Translations under genes and position numbers: made by a program
Shown: positions 1-5,621 of the stretch, in pieces
Layout of the letters: every line of letters begins with the position of its first letter
Position numbering within the stretch: the stretch's first letter is position 1
The notes under the pieces: model-generated
What the model was told of the DNA's origin: nothing
Databases searched by the model: none
What the model saw: only the letters and a program-made list of their open reading frames with translations
Origin: Candidatus Saliniplasma halalkaliphilum
GTDB lineage: Archaea; Thermoplasmatota; Thermoplasmata; Halarchaeoplasmatales; Halarchaeoplasmataceae
Reading direction: 5' to 3'
DNA: 13,352 nt
Assembly: GCA_019594235.1 (NCBI GenBank)
Contig: JAFDTG010000038.1
Span: forward strand, 1 to 13,352

Positions 1-7
1 AAGCAGG

Positions 8-22
8 ATAACGCGTTGTTAC
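8..22 (+). promoter_or_regulatory. Leader motif, TAAC-N5-GTTA, upstream of cold-shock gene
   Basis: The sequence ATAACGCGTTGTTAC holds an interrupted palindrome, TAAC-N5-GTTA. A copy identical at 13 of 15 bases lies at 7468-7482, upstream of the 78-residue gene that heads the cyanophycin operon. In both places it sits a short way before the Shine-Dalgarno and start codon. It may be an operator or a 5' leader element; the sequence alone cannot tell which. Confidence 0.4.
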
Positions 23-36
23 GATATGATAAATGT

Positions 37-45
37 AGGAGGTGA
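37..45 (+). promoter_or_regulatory. Strong Shine-Dalgarno for the cold-shock gene
   Basis: AGGAGGTGA is almost fully complementary to the 3' end of 16S rRNA and lies 7 bases before the ATG at 53. It decides that start over the in-frame ATG at 26. It also shows that this mRNA has a leader, unlike the neighbouring MATE gene, which has no such site. Confidence 0.85.
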
Positions 46-52
46 AATTGGT

Positions 53-247
53 ATGAAAGGTGAAGTAAAGTTCTTTAACAACATGAAAAATTTTGGATTC
101 ATTAAACCTGACGAAGGCGATGAAGACCTATTTGTTCATAGTAGCGATACAGAAGATAGCTATTTGAGCGAAGGAGATATGGTCGAATTCGAAACTGAAC
201 AGAGTGATAGAGGTCCTAGAGCTATTAATGTTAAAAAGATCGATTAA
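53..247 (+). CDS. Cold-shock domain protein (CspA family)
   Basis: This is a 64-residue single cold-shock domain, the usual size for the family. Such proteins are small beta-barrels that bind single-stranded RNA or DNA in the cytoplasm and melt RNA structure, often on cold shift. Visible motifs are the opening MKGEVKFFN, an RNP1-like stretch KNFGFI at residues 12-17 and an RNP2-like LFVHSS at residues 26-31. The acidic tail region and the ending GPRAINVKKID also fit. An in-frame ATG lies at 26, but the start at 53 is preferred: AGGAGGTGA at 37-45 is a near-perfect ribosome binding site seven bases upstream, and the domain begins exactly there. The gene stands alone, with an oligo-T run downstream. 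Its promoter lies before the window. Confidence 0.93.
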   Translation: MKGEVKFFNNMKNFGFIKPDEGDEDLFVHSSDTEDSYLSEGDMVEFETEQSDRGPRAINVKKID

Positions 248-297
248 GTATTTTAGTTAGTACCTGTTTTCCAAGTACTGATTTTAAACCCTACTTA

Positions 298-324
298 AGA
301 AAAAATTTTCTTTTTTTTTATTTT
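298..324 (+). terminator. Oligo-T terminator after cold-shock gene
   Basis: A weak AT-only inverted repeat (AGAAAA/TTTTCT) runs into T4-C-T9-A-T4. Archaeal RNA polymerase terminates on oligo-T runs without needing a strong hairpin. The site follows the cold-shock gene by about 50 bases and comes before the next promoter. A possible small hairpin with arms AGTAC/GTACT lies at 259-279. Confidence 0.6.
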
Positions 325-354
325 ACAATATATGAATCCACCCGACAGACAATT

Positions 355-372
355 TAGTTTCATACGAAACTA
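355..372 (+). promoter_or_regulatory. Operator copy 1, probable MarR site
   Basis: TAGTTTC-ATAC-GAAACTA is a perfect 7-bp inverted repeat around a 4-bp centre. It lies just upstream of the TATA box of the MATE-MarR operon, over the position expected for the TFB recognition element. An 18-bp two-fold symmetric site fits a MarR dimer, and a MarR gene is second in the operon. Binding here would be expected to block TBP/TFB. That the operon's own MarR binds it is inference. Confidence 0.8.
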
Positions 373-373
373 A

Positions 374-381
374 TATATAAG
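374..381 (+). promoter_or_regulatory. TATA box of the MATE-MarR operon
   Basis: TATATAAG is centred about 29 bases before the ATG at 407. Archaeal transcription normally starts some 25 bases downstream of the TATA box, which would put the start at or very near the ATG. No Shine-Dalgarno precedes that ATG, so the first gene is probably read from a leaderless mRNA. The box is bracketed by two operator palindromes. Confidence 0.75.
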
Positions 382-382
382 A

Positions 383-400
383 TAGTTTCATCCGAAACTA
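383..400 (+). promoter_or_regulatory. Operator copy 2, probable MarR site
   Basis: TAGTTTC-ATCC-GAAACTA repeats copy 1 (355-372) with a single base change, in the centre. The two copies are offset by 28 bp, close to three helical turns, so two dimers could sit on nearly the same DNA face. This copy lies between the TATA box and the start codon, over the expected transcription start. Confidence 0.8.
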
Positions 401-406
401 ATAACG

Positions 407-1963
407 ATGTCTAAGGATCAATCAACGGACAGTATTTACGGTAAACTCAAACAAAAGATGGGTAGACCCAGTAAAGACGATATCTTAGAAGGGAATATAA
501 TCACGGTCATGTTCAAACTGGGCTGGCCCATAATGGTAGCCACGTTTCTTAGAACGCTTTACAATCTAGTAGATACGATATGGCTGGGTCGTTTACCGGC
601 TGAAGAAGCTACATATTCCGTAGCTGCTGCAAGTCAGGCTTGGTCCGTAGTTTTCATAATAATGTCGTTAGAGATAGGTATGGGAGTAGCAGCCTTAGCA
701 CTGATCTCACAATACACCGGAGCGAAAAAGTATGAAAAAGCTTCGGAATATGCAGGTCAACTTTACTTTATAGTGATCGTTTTATCGATACTTCTAGGAG
801 CTATCGGTTATTTCACCAGCCCTTACTTGTTAGAGCTTCTTACTGGACATGGTCCCGATGCTGTGGGATTAGCGGATTATGGGACTAGATACCTTCAGAT
901 AATATTCCTGGGTATACCCTTCATGTTCCTCTTCTTCGCTTTCATGTTCATATTGAGAGGATGGGGTGACAATGTAACTCCCATGAAAATAGTAGCATTC
1001 ACTGCGACACTCAACATGATAATAGACCCGATCCTCATATTTGGTTCAGGGGCGTTGGTAACTCTTGGACCGTTGTCCTTCACGGTTCCAACTTTCTTTG
1101 GGTATTCGATACCTAAGATGGGTATAGAGGGCGCTGCTTACGCAACTATAGGAACAAGAGCTATAGGAACGATATATTCGATATACCTCATGTTCTCCGG
1201 TAAACTCGGGATCCATGTAAAACCGTCTTACCTTATCCCTGATTTAAACAAGATCAAGCAGTTCTTTAAAGTGGGTCTACCAGCTTCTGCTGGAAGGTTC
1301 TTCAGCGCCTTCGGTTTCCTGATACTTTGGGCAGTGATATACAGACTACCTAACCCGGGTGTAGCAGGAGCAGCCTACGGTGCCGGGAGTAGGATCCTTA
1401 ACATCACCTTCCTGGTAGTTGGTGGGGTGACTATGGCTATGAGTACTATGGTGGGACAGGGTCTTGGTGCTGATTTGAAGGAAAGGACAGAAAAAGTGGC
1501 TAGGACCGGACTTATCGCTTTAGTAATTTTAACATCATTCATAGCAATAATTATCTTCCTCACAAGGAACATACTGATGAGTTTCATAGTGCCTGGAAAG
1601 CCTGATGTTATCAGCTCTGGTGCACAATATTTACTCATATTTTCACTATCCATGCCTTTCTTTGGTATATTTAGAGGTATCACAGATATCTTCGGCGGAT
1701 CTGGGCACACTTTCCAAAAGATGATACTCGACCTCTCTAGGATCTGGGCTTTCAGAGTACTTTTAGTGTTTGCTTTTGGCCTTGTTCTCGGCATGGGTGA
1801 AATAGGAGTTTGGATCGGTATGGCTATCAGTAATGTAGCCGCCGCGATACTTGCTTTCGGCTTCTATTCCATGGGTTGGTGGAAAGAAAAAATTATCCAA
1901 GATAAACCTGTTTCGAAACCAGAATTATCTGCGGATAAGAGCGGTCAAGCTGAAAAAAGTTAG
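407..1963 (+). CDS. MATE family multidrug/cation efflux transporter
   Basis: This 518-residue membrane protein has about 12 hydrophobic segments and fits the NorM/DinF-like MATE antiporters, which expel cationic drugs or metabolites using a Na+ or H+ gradient. Family marks include the first-helix region GWPIMVATFLRTLYNLVDTIWLGRL (residues 39-63), then SQYTGAKKYEKA, the loop RGWGDNVTPM, and the second-half repeat with GAAYGAGSRI and MVGQGLGA. The charged, polar tail from about residue 495 is likely cytoplasmic. The start is the ATG 6 bases after operator copy 2, with no Shine-Dalgarno, consistent with a leaderless mRNA. It heads an operon with a MarR regulator 16 bases downstream, which suggests induction by a ligand that is also exported. 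The substrate cannot be read from the sequence. Confidence 0.93.
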   Translation: MSKDQSTDSIYGKLKQKMGRPSKDDILEGNIITVMFKLGWPIMVATFLRTLYNLVDTIWLGRLPAEEATYSVAAASQAWSVVFIIMSLEIGMGVAALALISQYTGAKKYEKASEYAGQLYFIVIVLSILLGAIGYFTSPYLLELLTGHGPDAVGLADYGTRYLQIIFLGIPFMFLFFAFMFILRGWGDNVTPMKIVAFTATLNMIIDPILIFGSGALVTLGPLSFTVPTFFGYSIPKMGIEGAAYATIGTRAIGTIYSIYLMFSGKLGIHVKPSYLIPDLNKIKQFFKVGLPASAGRFFSAFGFLILWAVIYRLPNPGVAGAAYGAGSRILNITFLVVGGVTMAMSTMVGQGLGADLKERTEKVARTGLIALVILTSFIAIIIFLTRNILMSFIVPGKPDVISSGAQYLLIFSLSMPFFGIFRGITDIFGGSGHTFQKMILDLSRIWAFRVLLVFAFGLVLGMGEIGVWIGMAISNVAAAILAFGFYSMGWWKEKIIQDKPVSKPELSADKSGQAEKS

Positions 1964-1979
1964 ATAAGAGGTTAAAAAA

Positions 1980-2417
1980 ATGGTAGAAGACTATACAGAA
2001 GAGGATTCCATACACAAGTTATATCAGATCGTTCACAAAAAGCTTATCAAATTTATAAAGTGTGAACTGGAACCATACGATTTCAACCGGGGTGAGTTCC
2101 CGCTGCTATTCAAACTTATCAAGAAAGGAGACGGTCTCACCCAAAAAGAGATATGCGGTATGCTGTACGTTTCGAAATCAACAACTTCCAAGATCATACA
2201 TAATCTAGTGGAAAAGGGGTATCTAAGAAAGGAGAGGGATCGACAGGATAAACGGGTTACGAGGATTTATCTTACGGATAAGAAAGACGAGATCGAAGAT
2301 CTGATCAAAGAGTTAGACCGAAAAGCTGAGAACAAGATGTTGAAAAATTTCGATAAAGATGAGAAAGAGCAGCTGAGAACGTACCTAGAAAAGATATTGA
2401 TAAATCTCGAGGGATGA
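1980..2417 (+). CDS. MarR family transcriptional regulator
   Basis: This 145-residue protein has the MarR length and layout: helical ends for dimerisation around a winged helix-turn-helix. The DNA-binding part is visible as LTQKEICGMLYVSKSTTSKI, followed by the helix HNLVEKGYLRKERD. The wing is RQDKRVTRIYLTDK, which holds the family's characteristic D-K-R turn. AGAGGT at 1967-1972 provides a ribosome binding site 7 bases before the ATG. The gene is second in the MATE operon, and two 18-bp palindromes surround that operon's TATA box. It is therefore most likely an autorepressor that releases DNA on binding a small aromatic or cationic ligand. No cysteine pair typical of an OhrR-like redox sensor is evident: the only cysteines lie in the first helix and in the recognition region. 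Confidence 0.93.
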   Translation: MVEDYTEEDSIHKLYQIVHKKLIKFIKCELEPYDFNRGEFPLLFKLIKKGDGLTQKEICGMLYVSKSTTSKIIHNLVEKGYLRKERDRQDKRVTRIYLTDKKDEIEDLIKELDRKAENKMLKNFDKDEKEQLRTYLEKILINLEG

Positions 2418-2641
2418 ATATGTTAACTTTAATAATAGATATGGCACTGCTTTTCACGGCTTTACTTTTCGTGAAATGGGATATTAAGAAACAGGGCTTT
2501 GACAACAAGATCTACATGGTATGGTTAGTAGGAACTATGATCGGATATTTCTTTTACTGGATGTACGGAGCCGCAGTAGTGTTCGTAGGTTATCTAGTTT
2601 TCAGTAGGGTCTTCAAGTACAGCTTGAAAGAAACACCGTAA
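2414..2641 (+). CDS. Small membrane protein, third gene of MATE-MarR operon
   Basis: I do not recognise this 75-residue protein. It is mostly hydrophobic, with likely membrane segments at about residues 4-20, 33-49 and 50-66, and short charged loops (KWDIKKQGFDNK). The first ATG overlaps the MarR stop codon in an ATGA junction, so it is probably translated by coupling; a second ATG at 2420 is also possible. Its place at the end of an efflux operon suggests an accessory membrane role, but nothing in the sequence proves that. It is too long and too varied in composition to be an EmrE-like pore duplicate, and it has no conserved membrane glutamate. Confidence 0.75.
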   Translation: MNMLTLIIDMALLFTALLFVKWDIKKQGFDNKIYMVWLVGTMIGYFFYWMYGAAVVFVGYLVFSRVFKYSLKETP

Positions 2642-2643
2642 AG

Positions 2644-2649
2644 TATAAT
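2644..2649 (+). promoter_or_regulatory. Possible TATA box for the aconitase-X operon
   Basis: TATAAT lies about 33 bases before the TTG start at 2680, in the only non-coding gap (38 bp) between this operon and the MATE operon. The spacing fits a short-leader transcript. The element is short, and read-through from the MATE operon is possible. Confidence 0.35.
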
Positions 2650-2679
2650 CTTCTCTTATGCATTGTTTTAATCGATACT

Positions 2680-3837
2680 TTGCATCTGACTAAAGAAGAA
2701 GAAGAGATATTAGAGGGTGAACACGGACCCGGACCAGCCAAAGCCATGAAACTGCTGGTAGCAATAGGTAAGATATACGATGCGGAAAAACTCATACCTA
2801 TAGAGTCGGCACAAGTAGCGGGAGTTTCGTACAAGACCATGGGAGATGCGGGATTAGAGTTTGTAAAAGATTTCTCAAATAAAGCTGGAGTTAAAGTTCG
2901 AACGCTGATGAATCCAGCCGGGATGGATTTTGATCAAAAGGGTATAGAGGGTCAAGAATTTAGAGAAAAACAGTTAGAGCTAGTCCAGGCTTACAGCAGG
3001 ATGGGCATCGAGCCGTCCTGTACCTGTACTCCGTATCTTGCAGGTAACAGACCGAAAAAAGATACACACCTTGCGTGGAGTGAAAGTTCTGCAGTTTCTT
3101 TCGCAAACTCCGTCTTAGGAGCTAGGACCAACAGGGAAGGCGGACCTTCAGCACTCATGGCTGCGGTGATCGGTAAAACGCCTTACTACGGATTACACAT
3201 AAAAGAAAACCGTTCCCCGGACGTTATTTACGAAGTCCAGGACGAAGTTCCAACTGCTCTACTCGGCTATTTCGTTGGTAGAGATATAGGTAGTAATATC
3301 CCATATTTCAGAGGTATATCACCTTCTGAAGATGAATTAAAATCATTAGGAGCGGCCATGGCCGCTACCGGAGCCGTCGCCTTGTATCACGTTGAAGATA
3401 TCACCCCGGAATACGATGACTTCCCACTAGAAAACCTAGAAAAGATACCAGTCACCAAGGAAGATATCGAAGAAGTGAAGATGGAACTCACACAAAACAA
3501 TGACCCGGACGTCGTAGTTCTAGGATGTCCACACCTATCATCTGAAGAATTAAAGCAGATAGCAAAATTAATAGAAAACAAAAACATCAAAGAGGGACCA
3601 GACCTTCTAGTTTACACCAGCAGGAAGGTCAAGGAACAGAATCCCACGTCAGTCAAGACTATCCAAAACAGCGGTGGAAAAGTCATCACCGATACCTGCA
3701 TGGTGGTCAGTCCCTTGGAAAACAAGTACAGTACCGCCGCGACTAACTCTGGGAAAGCAGCAGCATACCTACCAAAGCTCGCCCACCAGAAGGTGATCTA
3801 CGCTGACCTTGAAACACTCATGGAGATGATATCGTGA
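2680..3837 (+). CDS. Aconitase X large subunit, probable phosphomevalonate dehydratase
   Basis: This 385-residue protein matches the aconitase-X catalytic subunit. In archaea it pairs with the small subunit to dehydrate (R)-5-phosphomevalonate to trans-anhydromevalonate 5-phosphate in the archaeal mevalonate pathway. It opens with HLTKEEEEILEGEHG, the typical family start. Cluster-ligand candidates are Cys114 (PSCTCTPYLAGN), Cys283 (LGCPHLSSEEL) and Cys340 (TDTCMVVSPL). Other family blocks are SSAVSFANSVLGARTNREGG and the C-terminal TNSGKAAAYLP. The start is a TTG at 2680 with no clear ribosome binding site; no upstream in-frame ATG or GTG improves on it. The gene overlaps the small-subunit gene by 4 bp. 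Some bacterial relatives act on cis-3-hydroxyproline, but the split subunits and archaeal setting favour mevalonate. The decarboxylase partner of the pathway is not in this window. Confidence 0.9.
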   Translation: MHLTKEEEEILEGEHGPGPAKAMKLLVAIGKIYDAEKLIPIESAQVAGVSYKTMGDAGLEFVKDFSNKAGVKVRTLMNPAGMDFDQKGIEGQEFREKQLELVQAYSRMGIEPSCTCTPYLAGNRPKKDTHLAWSESSAVSFANSVLGARTNREGGPSALMAAVIGKTPYYGLHIKENRSPDVIYEVQDEVPTALLGYFVGRDIGSNIPYFRGISPSEDELKSLGAAMAATGAVALYHVEDITPEYDDFPLENLEKIPVTKEDIEEVKMELTQNNDPDVVVLGCPHLSSEELKQIAKLIENKNIKEGPDLLVYTSRKVKEQNPTSVKTIQNSGGKVITDTCMVVSPLENKYSTAATNSGKAAAYLPKLAHQKVIYADLETLMEMIS

Positions 3838-4589
3838 TCCTTAAAGGAAGAGGGGTATCACCAGGAACTACAGAAGGAAAAGTCGTCAAAGTCGATGAAC
3901 CTGTTTCGTTTCTCGGAGACGTTGATCCAACCACCGGTATGGTATTTGAAGAAAAAGATATCTCGGATTCTATATTCGTTTTTCCAAAAGGCAAAGGCAG
4001 CACAGTCGGTTCCTACGTGATCTACCAGTTAAAAAAGAATAAACACGCCCCTAAAGCTATAGTTAACCAGGAAACTGAAACTATCGTTGCCGCAGGAGCT
4101 ATAATATCAGATATCCCACTTATAGACAATATAGATATCGACCTTTTAAAAGATTGGGACGAAGTCAACATAGATGGAACAACCGGTAAATTAGAACTAG
4201 TTAACATTAAACCGACTCCTGTTGTGACAAGCTTCATCGAAAAAGAGGATAAACTATTGATAGTAAAACGAAGCGATGAAGTGGGCAGCTTCCAGGGAAA
4301 ATGGTCAGCTATCTCAGGATACTTGGAAGGTAAAGACCCCTTAGAACAAGCAAAAATAGAGATAAGCCAAGAGACCGACATGGATGTGGAATTAGTCAAA
4401 AAAGGAAACACGATCCTGGGGAGAGGTGAAGATAATATATGGGAAGTTCATCCGTTCCTGTTCAAAACCCAAGAAGAACCGGTCTTGAACTGGGAAAATT
4501 TAGAATACAGATGGGTTACTAAAAAAGAACTCAAAGAATTAAAAACCGTTCCAAAACTTTTAGAAGCTTATGAAGAGGTGAAGAGATGA
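3834..4589 (+). CDS. Aconitase X small subunit fused to a Nudix domain
   Basis: This is a two-domain protein of 251 residues. Residues 1-124 are an aconitase-X small subunit (swivel domain), with KGRGVSPGTTEGKVV at the start and the active-site loop PKGKGSTVGSYVIYQL at 51-66. Residues 128-251 are a Nudix domain, opening with VVTSFIEKEDKLLIVKRSDEVGSF. Its Nudix box at about 161-183 is degenerate: Glu176 and Glu180 remain, but Gln replaces one catalytic Glu at 179, Ile replaces the usual Arg at 175, and Asp replaces Gly at 182. Free-standing small subunits are about 130 residues, so the Nudix part is an addition. The start is GTG at 3834, overlapping the large-subunit stop as GTGA, with GGAG at 3822-3825. 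The 3' end overlaps mtnA by 4 bp. The Nudix part may bind a nucleotide or sugar phosphate rather than hydrolyse it. Confidence 0.88.
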   Translation: MILKGRGVSPGTTEGKVVKVDEPVSFLGDVDPTTGMVFEEKDISDSIFVFPKGKGSTVGSYVIYQLKKNKHAPKAIVNQETETIVAAGAIISDIPLIDNIDIDLLKDWDEVNIDGTTGKLELVNIKPTPVVTSFIEKEDKLLIVKRSDEVGSFQGKWSAISGYLEGKDPLEQAKIEISQETDMDVELVKKGNTILGRGEDNIWEVHPFLFKTQEEPVLNWENLEYRWVTKKELKELKTVPKLLEAYEEVKR

Positions 4590-5575
4590 AGGTTAAAACT
4601 GAGGAAGGAATCAAGGACATGAGAGCCGTGTGGCTAGAAGAGCATACGGTAAAGATGATAGATCAAAGATATTTACCGCACGAACTGCGTTTTTTTGAAG
4701 CGAAAGATCATAACGATATCAAAAGGGCTATCAAAGATATGATGGTACGCGGTGCCCCTGCCATAGGAGCAACTGCAGCTTACGGTATGGCACAAGCCAT
4801 GGTCAAAGACGTTAACATCGAAGAAGCGGCCGAAATAATCAAGTCTGCAAGACCAACCGCTTACGATCTCTTCTATGCTGTAAATTACATGCTAAAACAC
4901 AAAGAAAATCCCATAGAAGCCGCCAACAATTACGTAGATTCCGTGGTTGATAAATGTAAAGCTATAGGAGAAAATGGAAATGAGTTGATAACTGAAGGGA
5001 ACAGTATCTTAACGCACTGCAACGCCGGTGCACTAGCAACGGTTGACCACGGTACGGCTCTAGCTCCTATGAGAGAAGCTCACAACAACAATAAAGACAT
5101 ATTCGTCTACGCAGACGAAACCAGACCGAGACTGCAGGGTGCCAGATTGACAGCTTGGGAACTTTACAATGAAGGTATTCCACACGCGGTCATAGTCGAT
5201 AACGCAGCCGGACACTACATGCAGAGAGGTAAGATCGATCTAGTGATAGTCGGGACCGATAGAATAGTGGCCAACGGCGATATAGCTAACAAGATAGGTA
5301 CGTACGAGAAAGCAGTACTAGCTAAAGAAAATGATATCCCCTTCTACGTTGCCGCACCAGTCACAACATTTGATAAAGATATTCAAGATGGTCTAGACAT
5401 ACCTATAGAACAGAGAGAGCAGGAAGAAGTATCGCATATCAACGACACTAGAATAACCCCCAACGGCTCCAAAGCATTGAACCCTGCCTTCGACGTTACT
5501 CCATCAAAATACATAACAGGTTTCATCACTGAAAAAGGAGTGTTCTCACCTTCAGATATACAGAACATGTTCTAA
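4586..5575 (+). CDS. mtnA: Methylthioribose-1-phosphate isomerase (MtnA/eIF2B-like)
   Basis: This 329-residue protein belongs to the eIF2B-alpha/MtnA isomerase family, which opens the ring of 5-methylthioribose 1-phosphate to the ribulose form in methionine salvage. Some archaeal members also act on 5-deoxyribose 1-phosphate. Seen in order are VRGAPAIGATAAYG (54-67), LTHCNAG with catalytic Cys145, and ADETRPRLQGARLTAWEL (176-193), which marks MtnA rather than ribose-1,5-bisphosphate isomerase. These are followed by VGTDRIVANGDIANKIGTY with catalytic Asp225, AAPVTTFD and NPAFDVTP. The ATG overlaps the upstream stop as ATGA, with GAGGTGA at 4575-4581 as ribosome binding site. Co-translation with the aconitase-X/Nudix gene is unusual. 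A relaxed role in phosphosugar salvage is possible. Confidence 0.9.
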   Translation: MKVKTEEGIKDMRAVWLEEHTVKMIDQRYLPHELRFFEAKDHNDIKRAIKDMMVRGAPAIGATAAYGMAQAMVKDVNIEEAAEIIKSARPTAYDLFYAVNYMLKHKENPIEAANNYVDSVVDKCKAIGENGNELITEGNSILTHCNAGALATVDHGTALAPMREAHNNNKDIFVYADETRPRLQGARLTAWELYNEGIPHAVIVDNAAGHYMQRGKIDLVIVGTDRIVANGDIANKIGTYEKAVLAKENDIPFYVAAPVTTFDKDIQDGLDIPIEQREQEEVSHINDTRITPNGSKALNPAFDVTPSKYITGFITEKGVFSPSDIQNMF

Positions 5576-5588
5576 AATCACCAAAAAC

Positions 5589-5595
5589 TATTTAA
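5589..5595 (+). promoter_or_regulatory. Probable TATA box of the nuclease gene
   Basis: TATTTAA is centred 30 bases before the ATG at 5622, the spacing expected for a leaderless archaeal mRNA, and no Shine-Dalgarno precedes that ATG. A second AT-rich stretch, ATATAAAAA at 5609-5617, is too close to the ATG to drive a transcript containing it. Confidence 0.5.
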
Positions 5596-5621
5596 CTTAA
5601 TCAATACGATATAAAAATGTT

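Noticed and set aside
26..52. Upstream in-frame ATG for the cold-shock gene (nine extra residues)
   Set aside because: The Shine-Dalgarno AGGAGGTGA lies downstream of this ATG and correctly precedes the ATG at 53, where the conserved domain begins.
259..279. Hairpin AGTAC/GTACT after the cold-shock gene as an intrinsic terminator
   Set aside because: There are only five base pairs with an 11-base loop, and no T-run follows directly. The oligo-T run at 306-324 is the better terminator.
1375..1794. Open frame of 139 codons on the minus strand inside the MATE gene
   Set aside because: The plus-strand frame encodes a clear full-length MATE transporter. The minus-strand product has no recognisable domain or ribosome binding site and reflects codon structure.
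1910..1919. GTTTCGAAAC palindrome in the MATE gene as a third MarR operator
   Set aside because: It shares half-site letters with the operators, but the arms abut with no 4-bp centre and the outer TA bases are missing. It is inside codons for a polar tail.
4022..4411. Open frame of 129 codons on the minus strand inside the aconitase-X/Nudix gene
   Set aside because: It is Ser-rich and low in information, as expected for the antisense of a Lys/Glu-rich protein. The plus strand encodes two recognisable domains here.
5593..5601. TAACTTAAT repeated at 7461-7469, as a shared promoter element
   Set aside because: It is a nine-base AT-rich match, with no symmetry and different positions relative to the TATA boxes. 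Chance is a sufficient explanation.
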